64,000 nucleotides of DNA from positions 1-64,000 of the forward strand of contig CAAGEP010000006.1 of NCBI GenBank assembly GCA_900768875.1. Reading direction: 5' to 3'. The notes below the pieces were generated by a model. It saw nothing but the letters and a program-made list of their open reading frames with translations. It did no database searches and was not told the DNA's origin. Shown here piece by piece: positions 16,259 through 25,724 of the stretch. The number at the start of each line of letters is the position of its first letter. Within the stretch, counting starts at the first letter, position 1. This DNA comes from Alphaproteobacteria bacterium. GTDB taxonomy: Bacteria; Pseudomonadota; Alphaproteobacteria; CAAGCB01; CAG-977. The translations under genes and the position numbers were made by a program.

Positions 16259-17835
16259 TTGTGCCGCCTCAACGCTTTGATTTGGGCAATCGTAACGCCT
16301 TTGGTCGCCAGCACCAGCACGGCGAACAAACCGCCGCCGATGCCGATTAAAGCCGCCAGCAATCCGAACCGCAAAGTTTGCCCGCCGTGCAGCCAATCGG
16401 GGAACAGGCGCAGACTGGCGGCAAAGCACGCGCGGGTCGCGACGCCCATAATCACGGACGACAGCACAATCGACAGCGCACGGCGGATAAACAGAGCGTC
16501 CAAAGAATGAAGCCGCTGTTTTTTGATGCGCCAAGCATACTGGACGACGTTCAGCCACGCGACGATGCCGCTTGCCAAAGCGATGCCCAGATAGCCGATG
16601 ACGGGCAGGAACGCGGCGCACAAAATTACATACATCAGCAACGCCCAGCATGCGATTCGGACGGGAGTCGCCGTATCCCCGCGCGCGTAAAACACGGGGG
16701 ACAGCGCTTTGGTCAGAATGTATGCGGGCAGTCCGACGGCGTATGCGGACAGGGCGATTGCCGTTTTCACCGACGCGGTGTTTGTGAACTCGCCGCGTTC
16801 AAACAGCACGGAAATAATCGGATAATCCAAAGCGATTAAGCCCGCCGCCGACGGCACGGACAGCGCCAAAGCGATAATCAAGGCTTGGTTCAGGGTGTTT
16901 TTGGCTTGCGCCGTATTGCCCGACTTTAAATCCCGCGTCAGAATCGGCAGCAGAGCCGTTCCGATCGCCGCGCCGATAATACCGACGGGCAGCTGGTACA
17001 AACGGTTGGCGTAATACAGCCATGACACCGCGCCCGTGGTCAGGAACGACAAAAACAGCGTGTCCAAAAACAGATTGATTTGATAAATGCCCGATCCGAA
17101 CACGCCGGGGATGATGCGTTTCAGCAACAGCGACAGTTCCGCCGTTTTGCGCTTGACGACCGTCCACGGGGCAAGGATTCCCAGCGGCATGCCCGCGCGG
17201 CGCGTGTGCCAAACCAGCCAGAGCAGCTGCAAAACGCCCGCGATTGTAACGCCCGTCGCCAAAGCGTAGCCGTAGTTTCCGCCGAACAGCGGAGTCAAAG
17301 AGAACAGCGCGGCAATCATGGTCATATTCAGCAAAACGGGGGTCAGCGCCGCCGCCGCAAAGTATCCGAGCGAGTTTAAAACTCCGCTTTGCAAAGAATT
17401 CAGCGACACCAGCAGCAAATACGGAAACGTGATGCGCGACATGATGACGGCGGCGTTGAATTTGGCGGGGTCTTCGACGAATCCGGGGGCTTGGACAAGG
17501 ATAATCAGCGGCATGGCGATTTCCGCGATTGCCGTAAACAGCAAAACGACGTAAAACAGCGCGGACATCGCTTCGACGGCGAATTTTTGCGCTTTTTCGC
17601 GTCCGTGCAATTCAAGCTGTTCGGAAAACAAGGGGACGAACGCGACGTTGAACGCGCCTTCGGCAAACAGACTGCGGAACAGGTTCGGCAGTTTGAACGC
17701 GACGAAAAACGCGTCGGCAATCATGCCCGCGCCCAAAAAGTTCGCTATCAGCACGTCGCGCACGAATCCCAGAACGCGGCTGATCATCGTCCAGCCGCCG
17801 ATTGTCGCGATTGATTTAAGAACCGATGTACGCAT
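16255..17835 (-). CDS. murJ: Lipid II flippase MurJ
   Basis: 526 aa, a polytopic protein of the MOP superfamily with about 14 membrane segments. It moves lipid II across the inner membrane for peptidoglycan synthesis. Typical family segments are GFVRDVLIANFLGAG at the N-terminus, FRSLFAEGAFNVAFVPLFSE, and LPVGIIGAAIGTALLPILT. The start overlaps the end of glnD by 20 bases. The mutS-glnD-murJ order is common in Alphaproteobacteria. Confidence 0.96.
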   Translation of the reverse strand: MRTSVLKSIATIGGWTMISRVLGFVRDVLIANFLGAGMIADAFFVAFKLPNLFRSLFAEGAFNVAFVPLFSEQLELHGREKAQKFAVEAMSALFYVVLLFTAIAEIAMPLIILVQAPGFVEDPAKFNAAVIMSRITFPYLLLVSLNSLQSGVLNSLGYFAAAALTPVLLNMTMIAALFSLTPLFGGNYGYALATGVTIAGVLQLLWLVWHTRRAGMPLGILAPWTVVKRKTAELSLLLKRIIPGVFGSGIYQINLFLDTLFLSFLTTGAVSWLYYANRLYQLPVGIIGAAIGTALLPILTRDLKSGNTAQAKNTLNQALIIALALSVPSAAGLIALDYPIISVLFERGEFTNTASVKTAIALSAYAVGLPAYILTKALSPVFYARGDTATPVRIACWALLMYVILCAAFLPVIGYLGIALASGIVAWLNVVQYAWRIKKQRLHSLDALFIRRALSIVLSSVIMGVATRACFAASLRLFPDWLHGGQTLRFGLLAALIGIGGGLFAVLVLATKGVTIAQIKALRRHK

Positions 17836-20263
17836 TGTTCAAAACTTCCGTAATTGTTGATTTGATGTTGTCCAAAACCGCTTCGTCAACGATTTTTTCG
17901 CCGTTGTTGTCCGTGACGTAAAACACGTCCACCACGCGCGATCCGTAAGTGTAAATATGCGCCGAAACGATTTGCAGACGCAAGCGCGTCATCGCATGCG
18001 TCGCCAAGTGTAAAAATCCGACCGCGTCCGTGCCGTTGACTTCTATCAGCGTGCATTTGTCCGACGCCAGATTGTCGACAAACGCGCGGACGGGAACGGT
18101 CAGTTCCGTTTTCGGCGCGGTTTTGCGCTTTTCCGCCAGCATCGGTTCAAAATCCGTTTGCGCCGCCTGTTCGATTTTTTGTTTGAGCTTGGCGATTTTC
18201 TTTTCCGATTCGACGGGGCGGCGAAGCGGGTCTTGAATCAAAAACGTATCCAGCGCCATTTTGTTGTCCAAAGTGGTGATTTGCGCTTCGACCACGGAAA
18301 CGTCGCACAAAGCCATCGCCCCCGTGATTTCCGCAAACAGCCCGTCATGATCGGGGGCAAGCACGATAAATTCCGTAACGCCGCGCTCCGCGTCCGTCGA
18401 TACGGAAAAAGAATACGCTTTCGACGGCGGCAGTTCCGCCAGTTTTCGCTGGTTTTCGGTCAAAACGCGTTCATGCGCGCCGCCGCCCCGCATCCGAGCC
18501 AAAGCAAACGACAGCAAATCCGTCAGCAGCTTTTCTTTAAACGAGTTCCAGACGGCGGGGCCGACCGCTTTGATGTCGGCGACGGTCAGCGCGAACAACC
18601 GCCGCAGCTGTTCGGGCGACTGCACCGTTTGCACAAAGTCGTCAATTGTTTTCGGGTCGAAAATATCGCGGCGAAAGGCGACTTGGCTCATCAGCAAATG
18701 ATTGCGCACCAGCCAGACGACATCCTGCGCTTCGGCGTCGTCCAATCCCAAATCCGCCGTGACTTTTTGCGCCAGAACGGCGCCGATTTCTTCGTGTTTT
18801 CCGCCGCGCCCCTTGCCGATGTCGTGCAGCAAAGCCGCCAAAGCAAGCGTTCTTTGCGCCTGTTCGGAGCTTTGCCGTTCCAAAAAGCCAAGCGTTTTCA
18901 GCGTGTGTTCGTCGGTCGTGTAAACGTGGTACAAATCGAACTGCACTTGCGCGATTAAAGGCTGAAAGTCGGGCATAAAGTATCCCAAAACGCCCGTTTC
19001 CAGCATTTGACGCAGGGTCGTTTCCGCGCTTTCGCCCGCCAGAATGTCCAAAAACAAAGCGTTGGCTTGCGGGTTTTTGCGCAGTTTGCGGGCAAGCTTG
19101 GCATTATCCGTGATTTTTCCCAAAGTGCGCGGATCAACAGGCTTTTTCAGCAATTGTTTCAGATAAAACGCCCGCATTGTCAGCATCGGATTTTGGTCGA
19201 GCGACACCGTGTCTTTGAAAGAAATGCGGTCGTTAATCAGCACGAAATCCGAATCGATGTCCGAAAACGAAACGCCGTCGTTCAGCGTGTCGCCGATAAT
19301 CACGGTCATCAGCCACGACAGTTCGCCGACGTTTTTGCAAATCAGATAATAATGCTTCATAAACCGTTCGACCGCGCATTGTCCGCTGCGGTTGTCGTAT
19401 CCCATTTTCAGGGCGATTTGCTTTTGCGCTTCAAACGTCAGGACGTCGCCCGCGCGCCCGTTCAACAGGTGCAGATGACAGCGCACGGTCGTCAAAAAGC
19501 GGTGCGCTTTCAAAAACGCGGCGCAGGCTTGGCGGCTGAGGATGTTGCTTGACACCAAATCGGGCATGTTCGTAATGCCGAACAAATACTTTATCAGCCA
19601 GAACATCAGGTGCAAATCGCGCAAGCCGCCGCGCCCCTCTTTGACATTGGGTTCCAGCATGTATTTCGACTGTCCCATGCGCTGATAACGCAAGCGGCGT
19701 TCCTCGACTTTCGCCATAACAAAGTCGCGTCCGTCCGTTTCGCGGCACAAAGCGGTAAACCGCGCGTTGAAATCGTCGAACAAGCCGCGGTCGCCGTCGA
19801 CAAAGCGCGCTTCCAGCAAATTGGTGCGGATGGTCATTTCCGTTCGGGCTTGGTTGATGCAGTCGTCAACCGTGCGGACGGCTTGTCCGACTTTCAGCCC
19901 CATGTCCCACAGAATTTGCACCATAAAGGCAATGCGTTCCTGCGCCGTCGCGTCATCGGCGTTTTCCAACAAAAACAACAAATCGATGTCGGAATAAGGC
20001 GCCAGCTCTTTGCGCCCGAATCCGCCGACGGCGACAATGGTCGGCGGGGGAGAGCTTTCGGACGGAACAACGGTTTGCGCCGTCAAAGCGTTCAAGTCGC
20101 GCAGGATGTCGTCGAACGCGTCGGCGTAAGCGTACATCGCTTCCAGTCCGTCCGTGAAATTCAGCCGCTTGGCGAACGTTTGAAGCAGGCAGGCGCGCCG
20201 TTCTTTCAGTCGGGCGACAACGGCGGCGCGTCCCTCGGATTTCCAAGCGTCGGTCAAAGTCAT
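17816..20263 (-). CDS. glnD: Bifunctional PII uridylyltransferase/uridylyl-removing enzyme
   Basis: 815 aa nitrogen sensor that uridylylates and deuridylylates PII proteins in response to glutamine. Domain order: a nucleotidyltransferase with GGFGRKELAPYSDIDLLFLL near residues 80-100; an HD domain with LAALLHDIGKGRGGKHEE near 500; and two C-terminal ACT domains (VLAPDHDGLFAEITGAM and LIEVNGTDAVGFLHLATHAM). It is somewhat shorter than many homologues, mostly through a compact N-terminus. Its ATG overlaps the mutS stop (ATGA). Confidence 0.95.
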   Translation of the reverse strand: MTLTDAWKSEGRAAVVARLKERRACLLQTFAKRLNFTDGLEAMYAYADAFDDILRDLNALTAQTVVPSESSPPPTIVAVGGFGRKELAPYSDIDLLFLLENADDATAQERIAFMVQILWDMGLKVGQAVRTVDDCINQARTEMTIRTNLLEARFVDGDRGLFDDFNARFTALCRETDGRDFVMAKVEERRLRYQRMGQSKYMLEPNVKEGRGGLRDLHLMFWLIKYLFGITNMPDLVSSNILSRQACAAFLKAHRFLTTVRCHLHLLNGRAGDVLTFEAQKQIALKMGYDNRSGQCAVERFMKHYYLICKNVGELSWLMTVIIGDTLNDGVSFSDIDSDFVLINDRISFKDTVSLDQNPMLTMRAFYLKQLLKKPVDPRTLGKITDNAKLARKLRKNPQANALFLDILAGESAETTLRQMLETGVLGYFMPDFQPLIAQVQFDLYHVYTTDEHTLKTLGFLERQSSEQAQRTLALAALLHDIGKGRGGKHEEIGAVLAQKVTADLGLDDAEAQDVVWLVRNHLLMSQVAFRRDIFDPKTIDDFVQTVQSPEQLRRLFALTVADIKAVGPAVWNSFKEKLLTDLLSFALARMRGGGAHERVLTENQRKLAELPPSKAYSFSVSTDAERGVTEFIVLAPDHDGLFAEITGAMALCDVSVVEAQITTLDNKMALDTFLIQDPLRRPVESEKKIAKLKQKIEQAAQTDFEPMLAEKRKTAPKTELTVPVRAFVDNLASDKCTLIEVNGTDAVGFLHLATHAMTRLRLQIVSAHIYTYGSRVVDVFYVTDNNGEKIVDEAVLDNIKSTITEVLNNAYIGS

Positions 20264-22953
20264 GGCGTCATCTGCTTTAACGCGTAAAGCGCGTCCAACG
20301 CTTCGCGCGGAGTCATCGAATCAGGATCGATTTCTGCCAGTTTTTCGATGATTCGGGCGGCTTCGGCGGGGACGGTTTCTTCGGGTTCGGGGGCGGGCGC
20401 GTCGGCTTTTTTCTTGACCATTGCGAACAAAGGCAGGTCGTTCATAAAGTTGATTTCATAAGACCCCTGCTTTTCCATTTGCTCCAGCACTTGCTTGGCG
20501 CGGGCGACAACCGCGGGCGGCAGTCCCGCCAGCCTGCCGACGTGAATGCCGTAAGACCTGTCCGCCATGCCTTTGACGACTTCGTGCAGGAACACGACGT
20601 TGCCTTTCCATTCCTTGATTTTCATCGTGTAAAGCGACAAACCGCCCAGCATTTCCGCCAGCGCGGTCAATTCGTGGTAATGCGTCGCGAACAAAGCGCG
20701 CGATTTGTTGACGTCGTGCAGATGTTCCGCGACCGCCCACGCAATCGACAGCCCGTCGAACGTCGCCGTGCCGCGCCCGATTTCGTCAAGGATGACAAGG
20801 GATTTTTCCGTCGCTTGGTTTAAAATCGCGGCGGTTTCCACCATTTCGACCATAAAAGTCGACCGTCCGCGCGCCAAATCGTCCGCCGCGCCGACACGGG
20901 AAAACAGTTTGTCCACAATGCCGATTTTCGCCGATTCCGCGGGGACGAAGCACCCCGCCTGCGCCAGCACGGCAATCAAAGCGTTTTGGCGCAAAAACGT
21001 GCTTTTGCCCGCCATGTTGGGGCCCGTAATCAGCCACAGCCGTCCATCGCGCGTGTCCGAATTGCCCAATCGGCAGTCGTTCGCGACGAAATCGGCGTGT
21101 TCCTGCGCCATGGTTTGTTCGACAACAGGGTGACGCCCTTTCACGATGTCGAAAGCCAAGCTGTTTTCCAAAACGGGGCGGACGTAGTTTTGTTCCGCCG
21201 CCGCGTGCGCCAAAGCGCTCGCCACGTCCAACGTCGCCAAAGCGTGCGCCGCCGCCGCGATTTCCGAAGCGTGTGCCAAAACGGCGTTGACCAAATCGGA
21301 AAACAGCTTCAGTTCAAGGGCGAGCGCTTTTTCCGCGACGCCTTTCAGATTGTTTTCCAGCTCTGACAGTTCGACGGTCGTAAAGCGTATCGCGTTCGAC
21401 ATGGTTTGACGGTGCAGGAAAATCGACTGTCCGCTGCGCGCTTCGTCCAGCATTTTTTGCGCGTTTTTGGCGGACGCTTCGATATAAAAGCCCAAAATGT
21501 TGTTGTGCGCGATTTTCAGATTCGGAATTCCCGCGATGTCGGCGTATTTCGACTGCAGCCCCGCAATCATTTGGCGGCTGTCGTCGCGCAAGTGCTTCAA
21601 ATCGTCCAGTTCTTTGGAATAAAGGGGGGCGATGAATCCGCCGTCGCGCGCCAAAAGCGGCAAATCGTCCGCCAAAGCGTTTTGCAAAGTGTCCGTCAAA
21701 TCGTCGTGATTGCCCAACTTTTTCAAACATTCGGTAATCGCGGCGGGTTCGCCCATTTCCGTCGCCATGGACAGCTTCAAATCGGGAATTTGCTTCAGCG
21801 TGTCGCGAACGGCTGCCAAATCGCGCGGCCCTCCGCGTCCCAAAGACAGGCGTGACAAAGCGCGCTCCATATCGGGACATTCCGCCAAACGGTCGCGCAC
21901 GGTCGCCCTTACCAGCGGGTTTTTCACAAAAAATTCGATGCGGTCAAGCCGTTTTTCAATCGCCCCGACATCCGTCAAAGGCGCGGCAAGGTACTGGTAC
22001 AGCAACCGCGCCCCCGCGCCAGTTTTGGTGCGGTCGACGGCGGAAAACAGCGACCCTTTGCGTTCGCCCGACAGGCTGGAGAACAGCTCCAGATTCCTGC
22101 GCGTCGCCGTGTCGATTTCCATCAGCATGCCCGCCGACCAGCGGCGCAAAGCGTTCAATCGCGGCATTTGCCCTTTTTGCGTCAGTTCGATATAGTCCAG
22201 CAGCGCGCCCGCCGCGCCCGTTTCGCTTTTGTTGAACGCGCCGAACGCGTCCAAAGTCTGAACGCCGAAGAACGCTTCCAGCCGTTTTTTGCCGTTGTCG
22301 GGGGAAAATCGGACGGCGGGCAAAGGAGTCAGCAAACGTTTGACATCGTTGAACGTTTCAAAGTATTCGGGCGTCTGCAAAATCTTTTCGGAAACGATGA
22401 TTTCCTTGGGTTCCAAGCGCGACAAAGCCGCCGACAGCGTGTTCGCGCGGCGGTTCGGCAGGGTTTGCACCGCGAAATCGCCCGTCGACATATCCACCCA
22501 CGCCAGCCCGATGCCGTCCGCCGTGTCGGTCAAAGCCGCCAGCCAGTTGCAGGCGCGCGCTTCCAAAATATTGTCTTCGGTCAAAGTGCCGGGGGTAATC
22601 AGACGGGTAACCGCGCGGTTGACCAAAGCGGTCGATCCGCGTTTGCGCGCTTCGGCGGGGTCTTCGGTCTGTTCGCAAATCGCGACTTTGAAGCCCTTGC
22701 GAATCAGACGCGACAAATACATTTCGTGCGAATGGACGGGAACGCCGCACATGGGAATGTCTTCGCCTTTTTCCCTGCCGCGCTTGGTCAAAGCGATGTC
22801 CAAAGCGGCGGACGCTTTTATCGCGTCGTCGAAAAACATTTCGTAAAAATCGCCCAATCGGTAGAACAGCAGATAATCGGGATGCTGTTCTTTGACGGCG
22901 AAATACTGCGCCATCATCGGCGTATGTTTGTCAGGGGCTGTTTTTTGTGTCAT
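20260..22953 (-). CDS. mutS: DNA mismatch repair protein MutS
   Basis: 897 aa. It recognises mispairs and recruits MutL. The mismatch-reading motif YRLGDFYEMFFDDA (the F-x-E) lies near residue 35. The ABC-type ATPase has Walker A GPNMAGKST (residues 644-652) and Walker B LVILDEIGRGTATFDG. The C-terminal dimerisation helix ends in REALDALYALKQM. It is the first gene of the mutS-glnD-murJ operon and has CAGGAAAAG before its ATG. Confidence 0.98.
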   Translation of the reverse strand: MTQKTAPDKHTPMMAQYFAVKEQHPDYLLFYRLGDFYEMFFDDAIKASAALDIALTKRGREKGEDIPMCGVPVHSHEMYLSRLIRKGFKVAICEQTEDPAEARKRGSTALVNRAVTRLITPGTLTEDNILEARACNWLAALTDTADGIGLAWVDMSTGDFAVQTLPNRRANTLSAALSRLEPKEIIVSEKILQTPEYFETFNDVKRLLTPLPAVRFSPDNGKKRLEAFFGVQTLDAFGAFNKSETGAAGALLDYIELTQKGQMPRLNALRRWSAGMLMEIDTATRRNLELFSSLSGERKGSLFSAVDRTKTGAGARLLYQYLAAPLTDVGAIEKRLDRIEFFVKNPLVRATVRDRLAECPDMERALSRLSLGRGGPRDLAAVRDTLKQIPDLKLSMATEMGEPAAITECLKKLGNHDDLTDTLQNALADDLPLLARDGGFIAPLYSKELDDLKHLRDDSRQMIAGLQSKYADIAGIPNLKIAHNNILGFYIEASAKNAQKMLDEARSGQSIFLHRQTMSNAIRFTTVELSELENNLKGVAEKALALELKLFSDLVNAVLAHASEIAAAAHALATLDVASALAHAAAEQNYVRPVLENSLAFDIVKGRHPVVEQTMAQEHADFVANDCRLGNSDTRDGRLWLITGPNMAGKSTFLRQNALIAVLAQAGCFVPAESAKIGIVDKLFSRVGAADDLARGRSTFMVEMVETAAILNQATEKSLVILDEIGRGTATFDGLSIAWAVAEHLHDVNKSRALFATHYHELTALAEMLGGLSLYTMKIKEWKGNVVFLHEVVKGMADRSYGIHVGRLAGLPPAVVARAKQVLEQMEKQGSYEINFMNDLPLFAMVKKKADAPAPEPEETVPAEAARIIEKLAEIDPDSMTPREALDALYALKQMTP

Positions 22954-23030
22954 AGCGTTTCACTTTTCCTGTAAAGTATGGTAGTTTTAACACACTTAAC
23001 CCCCTTTGACCAACAAAAGAATTGACGAAC

Positions 23031-24266
23031 ATGACCGAAAACAAACAAACACTTGCAGAACAATCGCTGGCTTTGCACGCAAAAGGGCGCGCGGGCAAAA
23101 TTTCCCTGACGGCGACAAAGCCGCTGAATTCCCGCGCGGATTTGGCGCTGCTTTATTCCCCCGGCGTCGCCGCGCCGTGTCTGGAAATCGAAAAAACGCC
23201 CGCCGACGCGTACCGCTACACGACCAAAGGCAACTTGGTCGCCGTCGTGTCGAACGGAACGGCGGTTCTGGGGCTGGGCGACATCGGCGCTTTGGCTTCC
23301 AAACCCGTGATGGAGGGCAAAGCCGTTTTGTTCAAGCGGTTCGGCGACGTGGACGCGATTGACATCGAAATCGATTCGCATGACCCCGACAAAGTGGTCG
23401 AAGCGGCGGCTTTGACGGCGACGGGATTCGGCGGCATCAACTTGGAAGACATCAAAGCTCCCGAATGTTTTTATATCGAAACCGAACTGAAAAAGCGGCT
23501 GAGCATTCCCGTGTTTCACGACGACCAGCACGGAACGGCGGTTGTTGTCGCGGCGGGATTGGTCAACGGGCTGAAGCTGACGGGCAAAAAAATCGAAGAC
23601 GTCAAACTGGTCGTGAACGGCGCGGGGGCGGCGGCGATTGCGTGCGCGTCCCTGCTGCGTTCGATGGGCGTCAAAGACATTACGATGTGCGATTCCAAAG
23701 GCGTGATTTACAAAGGACGCGCGGCGGGCATGAATCCGTACAAGGAAAGCTTTGCCGCCGAAACGGCTGCCCGCACTTTGGCGGAAGCGGTCAACGGCGC
23801 CGACGTGTTCTTGGGGCTGTCGGTTGCGGGGGCTTTGACGGGCGATATGGTGAAAACAATGGCGGATAAACCGATTATTTTCGCTTTGGCGAATCCGAAT
23901 CCCGAAATCACGCCCGCCGACGCCAAAGCCGCCAATCCCGCCGCGATTGTGGCGACGGGGCGGTCGGATTATCCGAATCAGGTCAACAATGTGCTGGGAT
24001 TCCCCTATATTTTCCGCGGGGCGCTGGATGTGCGCGCGCGCGAAATCAACGAAGACATGAAAAAAGCCGCGGCGAACGCTTTGGCGGAACTGGCGGCGGC
24101 GGACGGATTGAACGCGGAAAACATCATTCCCGATCCGTTCGACGCGCGGCTGTTGGAATCGGTTTCAACCGCCGTTGCCAAAGCGGCGTGCGATTCGGGC
24201 GTTGCCATGGCTCCCGTTTCCGACTGGGACGCTTACAAGCGGGATTTGAAAGCGCGCAAAGGATAG
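23031..24266 (+). CDS. NAD(P)-dependent malic enzyme, short form
   Basis: 411 aa. It decarboxylates malate to pyruvate with reduction of NAD(P). Signature segments are SPGVAAPCLEIEK, VSNGTAVLGLGDIG, FHDDQHGTAVV with the catalytic acidic pair, VVNGAGAAAIACASLL as the nucleotide-binding loop, and ALANPNPEITP. It stops after the malic domains. The common alphaproteobacterial MaeB enzyme continues with a phosphotransacetylase-like domain of about 330 residues, which is absent here. ATG 23031 is preferred over TTG 23022. The histidine kinase gene follows after three bases. Confidence 0.93.
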   Translation: MTENKQTLAEQSLALHAKGRAGKISLTATKPLNSRADLALLYSPGVAAPCLEIEKTPADAYRYTTKGNLVAVVSNGTAVLGLGDIGALASKPVMEGKAVLFKRFGDVDAIDIEIDSHDPDKVVEAAALTATGFGGINLEDIKAPECFYIETELKKRLSIPVFHDDQHGTAVVVAAGLVNGLKLTGKKIEDVKLVVNGAGAAAIACASLLRSMGVKDITMCDSKGVIYKGRAAGMNPYKESFAAETAARTLAEAVNGADVFLGLSVAGALTGDMVKTMADKPIIFALANPNPEITPADAKAANPAAIVATGRSDYPNQVNNVLGFPYIFRGALDVRAREINEDMKKAAANALAELAAADGLNAENIIPDPFDARLLESVSTAVAKAACDSGVAMAPVSDWDAYKRDLKARKG

Positions 24267-24269
24267 CCG

Positions 24270-25724
24270 ATGTTTGACTGGCGCAGAAAATACCTGCAAA
24301 TCGTGATGCGGCGCAACGAAGACTTTGAAACGCCGTATCACTTTGTCGAACGCGTTTTGACGGTGTCTTTGCCGTCGGCCATCATGCTGATTATTTTGGT
24401 CATCATGGGCGAAGTCAGTCCCGTTTCGGCGGTGGCGGGGTTTGCGGGTGTTGTTGCGCTGACGGTGCTTTTGTCTTTGCCGTTTTTTGTGACCTTGCAG
24501 TCGGTAACGCGCTACGTCCGTGAAATGGCGGAGGAAAAGGATTTTTCGGAACTGCCTCATCTTGCGGGAAAGGACGATGAATCCGCGCTGATTGTTGCGG
24601 CAATCAACCGCATGCGCACGATTTGGCTGAACAAAACCGAACGGCTGGAGGCGCAAACCCTGTCCGACGCGGCGGTGCTGGACAGCTTGCCCGATCCTTT
24701 GCTGATGTTGGACGAAGACGGCGAAGTCATGGGGGCAAATCAGTCCGCGCGTGAAATTTTAGGGCTTTCCGTGCGCGGCAGAAAATTGGCGGACGTTATC
24801 GGCGATGCCGCTTTGGAACAGGCGGCGGAACAGGTTGTTTCGGCGGAAGAAACGAAGAAAAGCCTTGAAACCGTTTTGAACGGGCGTACTTACAACGCCA
24901 AAATCGAACGTTTGCCCGCCGAAGCGAAAGCGGGGGCGGTTGCCGTACTGACTTTGTACGATATGACCGCGCAAAAGCAGTTCGAGCAAATGCAGGCGGA
25001 CTTTGTTGCGAACGCCAGCCACGAATTGCGCACGCCGCTGTCGATTTTGTCGGGCTTTGTCGAAACATTGCAGGGAACAGCGCGCGACGATGCCGAATCG
25101 CGGGACAAGTTTTTGGGCATTATGCAAACGCAAGCGGCGCGTATGTCCGCTTTGATTGAAAGCTTGCTGTCCCTGTCCCGTCTGCAGATGAACGCGAACA
25201 ACAAACCGTCGGACGCCGTCAATGTTCCCGAAATTTTGAAAAACGTCAAGCAGATGCTGGATTCCAAAGCGGAAAAGAAAAACGCGGTTATCGCGTTAAA
25301 GCTTTGTACTCAGCCGTATCGCATTTTCGGCGACGCGGGCGAATTGACGCAAGTGTTTCAAAATTTGACGGACAACGCTTTGAAATACGGACAAGACGGC
25401 GGGACGGTCACGCTGTCGTGCAAAGTCGATGGCAACAATTATCTGGTGTCGGTACATAATACGGGCGACACGATTAAACCCGAAGCCCTGCCTCATGTGT
25501 TCGAGCGTTTCTACCGAGTTGCCGAAACGAAAAGCAAAGCGCGCGGAACAGGGTTGGGATTGGCGATTGTCGCGCAAATCGTCAAACATCACGACGGAAA
25601 GATAATGGTGGAAAGTTCGGCGGAAACGGGTACCACCTTTACGGTGTCGTTGCCGTTTTCGCCCGAAGACGGCGGTTCAGAAGATACAAAATCGCAAGCC
25701 CCGGCAGACACAGAAACGCCGTAA
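24270..25724 (+). CDS. Sensor histidine kinase, PhoR-like
   Basis: 484 aa. Two transmembrane helices (SAIMLIILVIMG and VALTVLLSLPFFV) lie within residues 30-75. They are followed by a short linker, a PAS domain (about 125-235: DSLPDPLLMLDEDGEV), HisKA with the phosphoacceptor in NASHELRTPLSIL (His251), and a catalytic domain with the N box QNLTDNALKYG and the G box GTGLGLAIVAQIV. This layout matches PhoR-type phosphate sensors, but no response regulator gene is adjacent. Its 3' end overlaps the convergent ampG-like gene by 86 bases. Confidence 0.88.
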   Translation: MFDWRRKYLQIVMRRNEDFETPYHFVERVLTVSLPSAIMLIILVIMGEVSPVSAVAGFAGVVALTVLLSLPFFVTLQSVTRYVREMAEEKDFSELPHLAGKDDESALIVAAINRMRTIWLNKTERLEAQTLSDAAVLDSLPDPLLMLDEDGEVMGANQSAREILGLSVRGRKLADVIGDAALEQAAEQVVSAEETKKSLETVLNGRTYNAKIERLPAEAKAGAVAVLTLYDMTAQKQFEQMQADFVANASHELRTPLSILSGFVETLQGTARDDAESRDKFLGIMQTQAARMSALIESLLSLSRLQMNANNKPSDAVNVPEILKNVKQMLDSKAEKKNAVIALKLCTQPYRIFGDAGELTQVFQNLTDNALKYGQDGGTVTLSCKVDGNNYLVSVHNTGDTIKPEALPHVFERFYRVAETKSKARGTGLGLAIVAQIVKHHDGKIMVESSAETGTTFTVSLPFSPEDGGSEDTKSQAPADTETP

